Shown: in pieces, positions 18,705 through 26,565 of the stretch
Position numbering within the stretch: position 1 is the first letter of the stretch
How the letters are laid out: every line of letters starts with the position of its first letter
The notes under the pieces: model-generated
Database searches by the model: none
Told to the model about the DNA's origin: nothing
What the model saw: only the letters and a program-made list of their open reading frames with translations
Translations under genes and position numbers: made by a program
Assembly: GCA_001314705.1 (NCBI GenBank)
Contig: LJSU01000014.1
Span: 17,769 to 81,768 of the forward strand
Length of the DNA stretch: 64,000 nt
DNA from: Rhodobacteraceae bacterium HLUCCO07
Lineage (GTDB): Bacteria > Pseudomonadota > Alphaproteobacteria > Rhodobacterales > Rhodobacteraceae
Direction of reading: 5' to 3'

Positions 18705-19580
18705 TCAGAGCATCATGCGCCGGGGCTCCGCGATGAACCGGGCGTAGCGGGCCAGGAACCGTGCTGCGTCGGCGCCGTTGATCACGCGGTGATCATAGGA
18801 CAGGTCAAGCGGCACCATCGGCACCGGGCGCGGGCTGTCGCCCTCCCACACGGTGACTGTCTCGGTCCGGGTGATGCCGAGAATCGCGAGCTCGGGCGGG
18901 TTGACGATGGGGGTGAAGGCCGTGCCGCCGATGCCGCCCAGGTTGCTGATCGTCATCGAGGCGCCACCCATCTCGTCCGGGGCGATCTTGCGCGCCTGCG
19001 CGCGATCGGCAAGCTCGGCGATTTCGGCGGACAGGTCCCACAGCCCCTTGCGGTCGGCATCGCGGATGACCGGCACCATCAGCCCATGGGGCGTGTCCAC
19101 GGCGATGCCGACATGGACATAATCCTTCAGGATCAGGGTTTTCCCGTCCGGTGAAAGGGATGCGTTGAACCGGGGGTCGGCGCGCAGGCAGCGCGCCAGG
19201 GCCATCACATGGAAGGCCAGCGCCGTCAGCTTGATCCCGCGCGCCCGGGCCTCGGATCGCCATGCCGTGCGCAAGCCTTCGATCACGGTGAGATCGGCGC
19301 GGTCGTGATGCGTGACCTGCGGGATCAGCGCGTTGGCGGCGCCGAGATTGCGCGCGGCCACCTGGGCGAACCTGCTCATGGGTTCCTCGTGGACCGGGCC
19401 ATGGGCCGCGTGATCCACGTCCCACAAACCGGTGTCGCCGGCCGCCGCGGGGGCAGCGGAGGCGTGCAGATCTTCCGGCCCCAACGTGGTGCGCCCCAAT
19501 TCCTGCGCGCGGGCATCGAGATCGACGCCCTGTTCCAGCGCCATGCGCCGCGTGCTGGGGCTTGCGATGATGTCCGACAT
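18705..19580 (-). CDS. 2-oxoacid dehydrogenase E2, catalytic part only (no lipoyl domain)
   Basis: Acyltransferase component of a 2-oxoacid or acetoin dehydrogenase complex. The 291 residues start with a peripheral-subunit-binding segment (IIASPSTRRMALEQGVDLDA) and continue directly into the catalytic domain. The active-site motif DHRVINGA is at about 263-270, and TISNLGGIGG is also present. Normal E2 proteins carry one to three lipoyl domains in front; this one has none. They are on the separate protein encoded at 21030-22298. Start 19580 has AAAGGGGG upstream. It follows the frameshifted aldehyde dehydrogenase in the same operon. Confidence 0.88.
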   Translation of the reverse strand: MSDIIASPSTRRMALEQGVDLDARAQELGRTTLGPEDLHASAAPAAAGDTGLWDVDHAAHGPVHEEPMSRFAQVAARNLGAANALIPQVTHHDRADLTVIEGLRTAWRSEARARGIKLTALAFHVMALARCLRADPRFNASLSPDGKTLILKDYVHVGIAVDTPHGLMVPVIRDADRKGLWDLSAEIAELADRAQARKIAPDEMGGASMTISNLGGIGGTAFTPIVNPPELAILGITRTETVTVWEGDSPRPVPMVPLDLSYDHRVINGADAARFLARYARFIAEPRRMML

Positions 19581-19590
19581 GATGCCCCCT

Positions 19591-21013
19591 TTACCAACTG
19601 GCCGAGATATATTGCGTTTCCATGAATTCGAGCATCCCCTCGTGGCCGCCCTCGCGGCCGAGGCCGGATTGCTTGGTGCCGCCAAAGGGCGCGGCAGGAT
19701 CGCTGACCAGCCCGCGGTTCAACCCCACCATCCCGTAATCGAGCCGTTCGCAGACCTGCATCCCGCGCTTGAAATCGCCCGAGAACACGTAGGCGACAAG
19801 ACCGTATTCGGTGGCATTGGCGCGGGCGATCACGTCCTGCTGATCGGTGAAGGTCTGGATCGCGGCGACCGGGCCGAAGATCTCGTCATGCACGCAATCG
19901 GCCGTCTCCGGCACGTTCGACAGGACCGTGGGCGGGTAGAAGTAGCCGACACCCTCGGGCAAGGTGCCGCCGCATTCCACCCTGGCCCCCTTGGCCACGG
20001 CGTCGGCCACGAAGGCGGCCACCTTGTCGCGCGTATCGGCGTTGACCAGCGGGCCGACATCGACCGATGGGTCGGTGCCGTCGCCGACCTTCAGCGCGCC
20101 CATGCGTTCGGCAAGGCGCTTGGCGAAGTCCTCGGCGATGTCTTTGTGCACGTAGATACGGTTGGCCGCCGTGCAGGCTTCGCCGAGGTTGCGCATCTTG
20201 GCCAGCATCGTGCCTTCGATCGCCTCGTCCATATCGGCATCCTCGAACACGAGGACGGGCGCGTTGCCGCCCAGTTCCATCGCCGGTTTGAGCACTTGAT
20301 CGGCGGCCCCCTTCAGCAGCGTGCGGCCGACGCCCGTCGCCGGTGAAGCTCACCACGCGCACGCGGGGGTCATGCAGCATGTGATCGACGAGTGCGCCGG
20401 TGCGTTTCGATGGCAGCACGTTCACGAGCCCGGGCGGCACGCCCGCCTCTTCCAGAAGCGGCATCAGGGCCAGCATGGTGAGCGGCGTTTCCGAGGCGGG
20501 TTTGATGATGACGCCGCAACCTGCCGCCAATGCGGGCGCGATCTTGCGCGTGCCCATCGCTGCCGGATAATTCCACGGGGTGATCAGCACGGCCAGCCCG
20601 GCGGGCTTGTGCTGCACGATGATCCGCGCGCCGCTGGAGGGCGCATGGGTGATCATCCCGTCGGCGCGCACCGCTTCCTCCGCGAACCAGCGGAAGAATT
20701 CGGCGGCATATGTGGCCTCGCCCCGCGCATCCCCGCCGGCCTTGCCGTTCTCCAGCGTGATGAGATGGGCGAAATGATCGAGCCGCACGGTCATCAATTC
20801 CCACGCCTTTCGCAACACCTCGGACCGTTCACGCGGCGTGCGCGCGGCCCAGTCGGCCATGGCGGCCTCGGCCGCGTCAAGCGCGGCATCGGCGTCGGCG
20901 ATATCGGCAGAGGCGACCGAGGCCAGCACCTCTTCGGTGGCGGGGTTGATCACGTCGAACCGTTCGGCCGTCTCGTGCCACGCGCCGTTGATGTAAAGAT
21001 CGGTATGGTCCAT
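19591..21013 (-). pseudogene. NAD(P)-dependent aldehyde dehydrogenase, frameshifted
   Basis: Succinate-semialdehyde-dehydrogenase-like ALDH. The 5' part (from MDHTDLYINGAWH at 21013, with GGAGG upstream) reads in frame to VVSFTG at about 20339; the 3' part continues in another frame from GVGRTLLKGAADQVLKPAME. Between them the codons for the conserved GSTGVG turn are two bases short, at about 20338/20339. With two bases restored the protein would be 474 residues, the normal length. The rest is intact: ELGGN, the catalytic Cys in GEACTAANR, and the C-terminal FGGTKQSGLGREGG. Either a recent loss of function or a sequence error. Confidence 0.85.
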
Positions 21014-21029
21014 GTCGGCCTCCGGGGGG

Positions 21030-22298
21030 TCAGAGCAGGTGGCGGAGCGGCTGCTCCACGCGGCCTGCAAAATCGCTCAAAAGGGTGATGGCGGTTTGCG
21101 CGTCGAGTTGCGCGGGGCCGCATTCCAGCGTCACGCTCAGCCCGGTCCCGCCGGTCATGAGAGTCAGGACGGGGCTGGCCTCGGCGCCCACCGCAAGGCT
21201 GCGGATCGCCGTGCCGCGAAGGTCGCGCAGGATCAGGTCCGGCGCGTCCTCGGTCTCGCCGACCGCCGAAAGTGCCCGGCCCGCCGGAACCGCGAAATGT
21301 CGCGCCTGTCCGAACCGCTCGACCGCGACGATACAGGGGGGTGACAGACTGGCCCCGGCCAGACCGGCCAGAAGCGCATCGGCATCCGTCAACCCATGAG
21401 CCTCGGCGGCCCAGTCGGCAAAGGCGGCAAGGCCGTCGGTGCCGATCTCGGCGGTCAGCATGCGGGTCGTTGCCGTCGCGACCTCGGAAGCGGGCGTTGC
21501 AGCCGGCAGCGCCCGCAGCGTTTCGAGGTCACGCACATGATAGGGCTGTGGATGACCGGCCTCGACCAGTTTCGCAAGGTCGAGCCCCTGTTCCAGCGCC
21601 AGCCGTCGCGCCTTGGGCGAGGCGAGGATGCGCCCGCCGCTGGCCCGCTGTGCGGGTTTGGCGGGTTCGGGTCTTGTGTCGGGTTCGGGTTCCGCCTCGG
21701 CCTCTGGCCTGGCTGTAGGGGCCGGTGGGGCGGACGCCACCGACCGGGCCACGGGGTTCGCGGGGGCCTCGGCGCTGATGATCGCCACCGGCTCGCCCAC
21801 CGGCACCTCTTCGCCCGCCTCCGCCAATGTCGCGGCGAGGTAGCCGTCGCGCCCGGCCTCGACCTCCATCGTGCTCTTGTCCGTTTCGACCTCGAAGAGC
21901 ATGTCACCGGCGGCCACGGCATCGCCCGGCGCCTTTTGCCAGCTGACCAGCACGCCGCTGTCCTGTGCCATGCCAAGCTGCGGCATGGTGACGGAGTGAC
22001 CCTCGGGCAGGTCGTCGGCAGGGCGCGCATCGCCGGCGGGGGCGGGTTTCTCCTCCTCGGCGCTGTTGCTGATCCGCGCGATCACCGCACCGACCGGCAC
22101 GTCATCGCCCGCATCCGCCACGACGCAGGTCAGGAACCCGCTGGCCTGTGCCTCGACCTCCATCGTGGCCTTGTCGGTCTCGACCTCGAACAGCAGGTCG
22201 CCCTTGACCACCGCGTCGCCCGGCGCCTTGAGCCAGGACACGATCTTGCCCGCATCCTGTGCCATGCCCAGCTGGGGCATCGTCACGTCATGCGGCAT
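21030..22298 (-). CDS. Two-lipoyl E2-like protein with degenerate catalytic domain
   Basis: Lipoate carrier of a 2-oxoacid or acetoin dehydrogenase, 422 residues. Two lipoyl domains at about 1-78 and 101-178 each contain the lipoylated Lys in ETDKATMEVE or ETDKSTMEVE. An Ala/Pro/Glu linker and an E1/E3-binding segment (ILASPKARRLALEQGLDLAK) follow. The last 150 residues still end like an E2 (FAGRVEQPLRHLL), but where active enzymes have DHRxxDG this one reads GPAQLDA, so the catalytic His is lost. It overlaps the E1 beta stop by 11 bases. The catalytic role has probably moved to the gene at 18705-19580. Confidence 0.85.
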   Translation of the reverse strand: MPHDVTMPQLGMAQDAGKIVSWLKAPGDAVVKGDLLFEVETDKATMEVEAQASGFLTCVVADAGDDVPVGAVIARISNSAEEEKPAPAGDARPADDLPEGHSVTMPQLGMAQDSGVLVSWQKAPGDAVAAGDMLFEVETDKSTMEVEAGRDGYLAATLAEAGEEVPVGEPVAIISAEAPANPVARSVASAPPAPTARPEAEAEPEPDTRPEPAKPAQRASGGRILASPKARRLALEQGLDLAKLVEAGHPQPYHVRDLETLRALPAATPASEVATATTRMLTAEIGTDGLAAFADWAAEAHGLTDADALLAGLAGASLSPPCIVAVERFGQARHFAVPAGRALSAVGETEDAPDLILRDLRGTAIRSLAVGAEASPVLTLMTGGTGLSVTLECGPAQLDAQTAITLLSDFAGRVEQPLRHLL

Positions 22299-23283
22299 GA
22301 ATCATCTCCCCCGCGCAGAGCTTGCGCGCGTTTTCAACCACGCCTTCCGGGGTCGGCACGGTGATGTCCTCGAGTGCCGGTGAAAACGGTACCGGCACAT
22401 CCATCGCCCCCATGCGCAGCACCGGCGCATCGAGGTGATAGAACGCCTTTTCATTGAGGCGGCTGGCGATCTCGGCGGTCACGCCATAGCTCTGGTGGCC
22501 CTCGTCGATGACGATCGCGCGGCTGGTCTTCCTCACGCTTTCCAGGAGCGCCGCCTCGTCGAGCGGCACGATGGTGCGCGGGTCGATCACCTCGGCGCCG
22601 ATGCCCTCACGGCCCAGCATCTCGGCGGCGGTCTCGGCGACCTGCACCATCGACGACGTGGCGATCAGCGTGATGTCCGAGCCCGCGCGCTTGATATGCG
22701 CCTCGCCGAAGGGGATGAGGTATTCCTCTTCCGGCACCGGGGCCTTGTCCTGGTACATCAGCTTGTCTTCGAAGATCACCACCGGGTTGTTGTCGCGGAT
22801 GGCGGTTTTCATCAGGCCCTTGGCCTCGTAGGCCGATGAGGGCATCGCCACCTTGAGCCCCGGGATATGGGCGACCAGCGCCTGCAGGGATTGCGAATGC
22901 TGCGCCGCCGAGCGCCGGGTCGCCCCCATGTTTGTGCGCAACACCATCGGCACGGTCAGCTTGCCACCCGACATGTAATGCTGCTTGGCCGCCTGGTTGC
23001 ATAGCTGATCCATCACGAGGTAGATGAAATCGCCGAACATCAGGTCCACGATGGGGCGCGCGCCGGTCATCGCAGCGCCCACGGCCATGCCGACGAACCC
23101 CGGTTCGGAAATGGGGGTGTCGAGCACCCGCTCGGTGCCGAATTCCTCGACCAGGCCCGACAGCACCTTGAACGGCGTGCCCGCCTCGGCCACGTCCTCG
23201 CCCATCAGGAAAACGGTCGGATCACGGCGCATTTCCTCGGCAATCGCCTCGTTCACGGCCTGCGACAGGGTAATCTCGCGCAT
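22288..23283 (-). CDS. TPP-dependent dehydrogenase E1 component, beta subunit
   Basis: Beta subunit of the decarboxylating or acetoin-cleaving E1, 331 residues. Characteristic stretches are MGEDVAEAGTPFKV, LDTPISEPGFVGMAVGAAM, AAQHSQSLQALVAHIPGLKV and VIDPRTIVPLDE. It lies directly after E1 alpha (11 bases) and overlaps the lipoyl E2. Start 23283 (MREITL) agrees with family length; upstream ATG codons in frame belong to the end of E1 alpha. It is closest in feel to acetoin dehydrogenase AcoB and branched-chain or pyruvate E1 beta; the substrate is not fixed by sequence. Confidence 0.92.
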   Translation of the reverse strand: MREITLSQAVNEAIAEEMRRDPTVFLMGEDVAEAGTPFKVLSGLVEEFGTERVLDTPISEPGFVGMAVGAAMTGARPIVDLMFGDFIYLVMDQLCNQAAKQHYMSGGKLTVPMVLRTNMGATRRSAAQHSQSLQALVAHIPGLKVAMPSSAYEAKGLMKTAIRDNNPVVIFEDKLMYQDKAPVPEEEYLIPFGEAHIKRAGSDITLIATSSMVQVAETAAEMLGREGIGAEVIDPRTIVPLDEAALLESVRKTSRAIVIDEGHQSYGVTAEIASRLNEKAFYHLDAPVLRMGAMDVPVPFSPALEDITVPTPEGVVENARKLCAGEMIHAA

Positions 23284-23294
23284 CTTCTCTCTCC

Positions 23295-24272
23295 TCAGTC
23301 CGCGTAAACATGCATGTCCACTTCGGACACATCGGGATAGGCAGCGGCCTCGGCATAGGCGACGGCCTCGCGCGCATCGGTCTCGATCTCGGCATTCATC
23401 GCCTCGATCTCCGCCTCGCTGGCGATGCCTTCGGCCACCAGCCACGACCGGAACCGCACGATCGGATCACGGTTTTCCTTCCAGTCCTTTTCCTCGTCCT
23501 TGGAGCGGTAGTATTCGCGGTTGATGTCGCCCACATGGTGCCCGTGATAGCGATAGGTCATCAGCTCGATGAAAAACGGCCCCTCGCCCTTGCGCGCCCG
23601 CGTCACAAGCTTTTGCGTCAGCTCGTTGACCGCCAGCACGTCCTGCCCGTCGACCTGGTGCGCCTCGATTCCGAAGGCTTCGGCCCGCGCGGTGATCGAA
23701 CCCGCGGCGATCTCCTCGGTCCTGGTGTATTCGGAATAGCCGTTGTTCTCGCAGGCATAGATGACCGGCAGATTCCATAGCGCGGCCATGTTCATGACCT
23801 CGTACCAAAGCCCCTGCGCCGTCGCCCCGTCGCCAAAGAAACATACAGTCACATCGTCGCTGCCCTGCAGTTTCGCCCTGAGCGCCGAGCCGGTGGCAAT
23901 GCCCATCGACCCACCCACGATGGCATTGGCGCCAAGGTTGCCGTGGCTTTGATCGGCGATATGCATCGAGCCGCCCTTGCCGCGGCAATAGCCCTCTTCC
24001 TTGCCCAGAAGCTCGCAGAACATCTCGCGAAACTCCGCCCCCTTGGCCACGCAATGGCCATGGCCGCGATGGGTCGAGGTGATGCGGTCATCGTCGGTCA
24101 GTGCCTCGCAGATGCCCACCGCGACGGCCTCCTCGCCGGAATACATGTGCGTGAGGCCCGGCATCTTGGCCGAGAGGTAAAGCTGGTTGGCGTTGTCCTC
24201 GAAGGTGCGGATGCGCACCATCTGGGCATACATGCGAAGGTAGTCTTCGGTATTGGTCTTGGCCTTTGCCAT
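23295..24272 (-). CDS. TPP-dependent dehydrogenase E1 component, alpha subunit
   Basis: Alpha subunit, 325 residues, binding thiamine pyrophosphate. The TPP motif is visible as GDGATAQGLWYEVMNMAALW...ENN, and the family block RGHGHCVAKGAEF with GKGGSMHIADQ is typical of acetoin dehydrogenase AcoA and pyruvate E1 alpha. AAAGGA precedes the ATG. It is the first of the E1-alpha, E1-beta, lipoyl-E2, ALDH, catalytic-E2 series. No dihydrolipoamide dehydrogenase (E3) is in the cluster, so an E3 from elsewhere would be needed. Acetoin or a 2-oxoacid are the likely substrates. Confidence 0.92.
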   Translation of the reverse strand: MAKAKTNTEDYLRMYAQMVRIRTFEDNANQLYLSAKMPGLTHMYSGEEAVAVGICEALTDDDRITSTHRGHGHCVAKGAEFREMFCELLGKEEGYCRGKGGSMHIADQSHGNLGANAIVGGSMGIATGSALRAKLQGSDDVTVCFFGDGATAQGLWYEVMNMAALWNLPVIYACENNGYSEYTRTEEIAAGSITARAEAFGIEAHQVDGQDVLAVNELTQKLVTRARKGEGPFFIELMTYRYHGHHVGDINREYYRSKDEEKDWKENRDPIVRFRSWLVAEGIASEAEIEAMNAEIETDAREAVAYAEAAAYPDVSEVDMHVYAD

Positions 24273-24300
24273 GGCGCGGTCCTTTCAGGGCAGGCGCCCC

Positions 24301-24335
24301 AGTTTCATCTTGCCTGAAATACTCCCGCCGGAGGC
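24301..24335 (-). repeat. Intergenic repeat, copy 3 (diverged)
   Basis: On the minus strand reads GCCTCCGGCGGGAGTATTTC followed by AGGCAAGATGAAACT. It shares GCCTCCGGCGGG-ATATTT...AAATGAA with the copy at 14232-14264 but is more diverged. It lies between the M24 gene and E1 alpha. Confidence 0.5.
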
Positions 24336-24376
24336 GCCGCCGCCCCCTCGGGCGGCGGCACGCCCCGACAGGGGCG
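24336..24376 (-). terminator. Tandem hairpins after the M24 gene
   Basis: Reading along the minus strand from the M24 stop, a 6-bp stem (CGCCCC/GGGGCG, 24361-24376, loop of 4) is followed by a perfect 10-bp stem (GCCGCCGCCC/GGGCGGCGGC, 24336-24359, loop of 4). There is no T tract. These strong hairpins probably end or damp transcription before E1 alpha. Confidence 0.5.
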
Positions 24377-24377
24377 T

Positions 24378-25688
24378 TCAATAGCGGTTGGCGATCGGCA
24401 GGTCCTCGGCCGGGAAGAGGCTGATCACCTCGCAACCAGTATCGGTGACGACGACCTCTTCCTCGATCCGCGCGGCCGAATAGCCGTCGGCCGCCGGGCA
24501 ATAGGTTTCCAGCGCAAAGACCATGCCGGTCTGGATTTCCATCGGGTGGTCGAGCGATACGGCGCGGCTGATGATGGGCCGCTCATGCAGCGCCAGCCCA
24601 AGCCCGTGCCCGAATTGCAGGCCGAAGGCCGCGTCCTCGGAGGGAAAGCCGAATTCCTCGGCCTTTGGCCAGACGGCGGCGACCTTGTCCGTGCTCACGC
24701 CCGGCTTGATCATCGCGATCGACGCGTTGATCCATTCGCGCGCCTTTACATAGGCGTCGTTCTGCGCGGGTGTCGCGCGGCCGATGTTGAAGGTCCGGTA
24801 ATAGCAGGTGCGATAGCCCTGGTAGCTTTGCAGGATATCGAAGAACGCTTGATCCCCGGGGCGGAAGTAGCGATCGGTGAAATTGTGCGGATGCGGGTTG
24901 CACCGCTCGCCCGAGATCGCGTTGATCGCCTCAACGTCGTCGCTGCCCATCTCGTAGAGCATCTTGTTGGACAGCGCGACGATGTCGTTCTCGCGGATGC
25001 CGGGTTTCAGCTCCTCGTAGATCATGTGATAGACGCCATCGACCATGCTGGCCGCCTGGGTCAGAAGCTGGATCTCGTCCCAGTTCTTGATCTCGCGCGC
25101 CGCCAGCATGATCTGCTGGCCGTCCACGACCTTGATCCCCTCTTCCTGCAAGGCGTGGAACATCGCGGTTTCGGCATAATCCACGCCCACCGGCATGTCG
25201 GCCATGCCGGCCTCCCTGATCAGCTGGGCGATCTGCCTGGCGTATTTGCGCATCAGCCCGAATTCGGGCGGGATCGTGCCGCGCATCCCCACGACGCCGG
25301 CCAGGCAGTGATCGGGCTCCAGCCAGTCGGAGTATTTCTGGTGATGGACGGCGGCCGAGCCGAAATCCCAGACATAGGGCGAATCGTCCCCGGTCAGCAG
25401 GCAGAAGCGGCACATCTTGTCGCGTTCCCACTCGCCGATCTTGGTGGCGCTGACATAGCGGATGTTGTTGACGTCGAAGAGCAGAAGCGTGCCCGCGCCG
25501 GAGGCCTGAAGGGCCTGTCGGGTCCGCGCCAGCCGATAGCGGCGCAGCCGGTCGTGGTCGATGCGGCGCTCGAAATCGACCGAGGTGTGGCCCCAGGCCG
25601 GCAGGCGCCCTTCCCAGCGCCAGTTGGGTTCGAGATCCTGCGGCGTCAGCAGGTTCGGCATCAGGGCCGAGGCAGGACGGTCAGACAT
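24378..25688 (-). CDS. M24-family (creatinase/aminopeptidase P-like) protein with altered metal site
   Basis: Protein of 436 residues with the pita-bread fold of M24 peptidases. Retained ligand positions are the first Asp (FFDILQ), the His of FGHGLGLALHE, the Glu of FALETY and the Glu of RIEEEVV. Where M24 enzymes have the second Asp before TRTF, this protein has Cys (YRTCYYRTF). The family includes creatinase, DMSP lyase DddP, ectoine hydrolase and prolidase, so function is open. AAGGAG precedes the start. It follows the SDR gene by 57 bases and precedes the E1/E2 genes, so it may act on the same substrate route. Confidence 0.75.
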   Translation of the reverse strand: MSDRPASALMPNLLTPQDLEPNWRWEGRLPAWGHTSVDFERRIDHDRLRRYRLARTRQALQASGAGTLLLFDVNNIRYVSATKIGEWERDKMCRFCLLTGDDSPYVWDFGSAAVHHQKYSDWLEPDHCLAGVVGMRGTIPPEFGLMRKYARQIAQLIREAGMADMPVGVDYAETAMFHALQEEGIKVVDGQQIMLAAREIKNWDEIQLLTQAASMVDGVYHMIYEELKPGIRENDIVALSNKMLYEMGSDDVEAINAISGERCNPHPHNFTDRYFRPGDQAFFDILQSYQGYRTCYYRTFNIGRATPAQNDAYVKAREWINASIAMIKPGVSTDKVAAVWPKAEEFGFPSEDAAFGLQFGHGLGLALHERPIISRAVSLDHPMEIQTGMVFALETYCPAADGYSAARIEEEVVVTDTGCEVISLFPAEDLPIANRY

Positions 25689-25745
25689 GGAAAACTCCTT
25701 GCGGGGATGTTGCCCCGTCTTTCTGGGATGGTTCGGGAAGCGGGG

Positions 25746-26555
25746 TTACTGGATGCACCAGCCGCCATCGACGTGGATCATCTGGCCGGTCATGTAGTCG
25801 CTGTCATTCGAGGCCAGGAAAGACGCGGTGCCGGTGATGTCGTCGGGATAGGACACGCGCTTGATCTGCAACGCGTCGCGCACGATGTCGTCATAGGCCT
25901 GGCCCTCGCGTTCCTTGAACCCGATATCGACGAGATCCTTGTCAAGCTGTTCCCAGAGCGGGGTGACGACCACACCCGGTGCATAACCGTTGACGGTGAT
26001 GTTGTGCTCGGCAAGGCCGATGGCCCCGCAATGCGTGAGCGCCAGGCAGCCGTATTTCGAGGTGCAATAGACGGTGACATCCACCAGCGGCTTGCGCGAC
26101 GCGATGCTGCCCACGTTGATCAGCTTGTAGGGATGACCTTCCATCGGGCCCTGGGCGATCATCTGGCGCGCAGTTTCCTGCATCCCCAGCCACATCGCCT
26201 TGGTGTTGACGTTCATGATCATGTCCCAGTTGTCTTCGTCGATATCCATGAAGAACCGGGGCTTGTTCAGGCCGGCATTGAAGAGGCCGACATTGATGGA
26301 CCCGAAGGCCTCGACCGTGGCGGCGACGGCGCTCGCGTTGTCCTCGCGCTTGGTGACATCCATGCTTACCGCGATGGCCTTGCCGTTTCCGGCGGCGTTG
26401 ATGCGCTCGGCGACACCCTGTGCCTCGTCCAGTGACAGATCGCCCAGACAGACATTCGCGCCCTGCGCGGCAAAGCTCTCGGCGTTGGCGGCGCCCATGC
26501 CGCGGGCCGCGCCGGTGATCAGGATGTTCTTGCCCTTGAGGCGGTTGGGGTCCAT
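25746..26555 (-). CDS. Short-chain dehydrogenase/reductase (SDR)
   Basis: NAD(P)-dependent oxidoreductase of 269 residues. Classical SDR motifs: TGAARGMG at residues 14-21, FNAG, the catalytic Ser in NVGSIAS and YCTSK. DLSLDE after beta-2 has an acidic residue, which suggests NAD(H). GGGAGG precedes the ATG at 26555. It lies 10 bases after the regulator gene and before the M24 gene. Polyol or hydroxyketone (acetoin/diol-type) substrates would fit the E1/E2 neighbours, but this is inference. Confidence 0.9.
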   Translation of the reverse strand: MDPNRLKGKNILITGAARGMGAANAESFAAQGANVCLGDLSLDEAQGVAERINAAGNGKAIAVSMDVTKREDNASAVAATVEAFGSINVGLFNAGLNKPRFFMDIDEDNWDMIMNVNTKAMWLGMQETARQMIAQGPMEGHPYKLINVGSIASRKPLVDVTVYCTSKYGCLALTHCGAIGLAEHNITVNGYAPGVVVTPLWEQLDKDLVDIGFKEREGQAYDDIVRDALQIKRVSYPDDITGTASFLASNDSDYMTGQMIHVDGGWCIQ

Positions 26556-26565
26556 GGTTTCCTCC

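Noticed and set aside
24546..26435. Plus-strand frame of 629 codons opposite the M24 and SDR genes.
   Set aside because: Antisense to two well-supported genes and without recognisable motifs.
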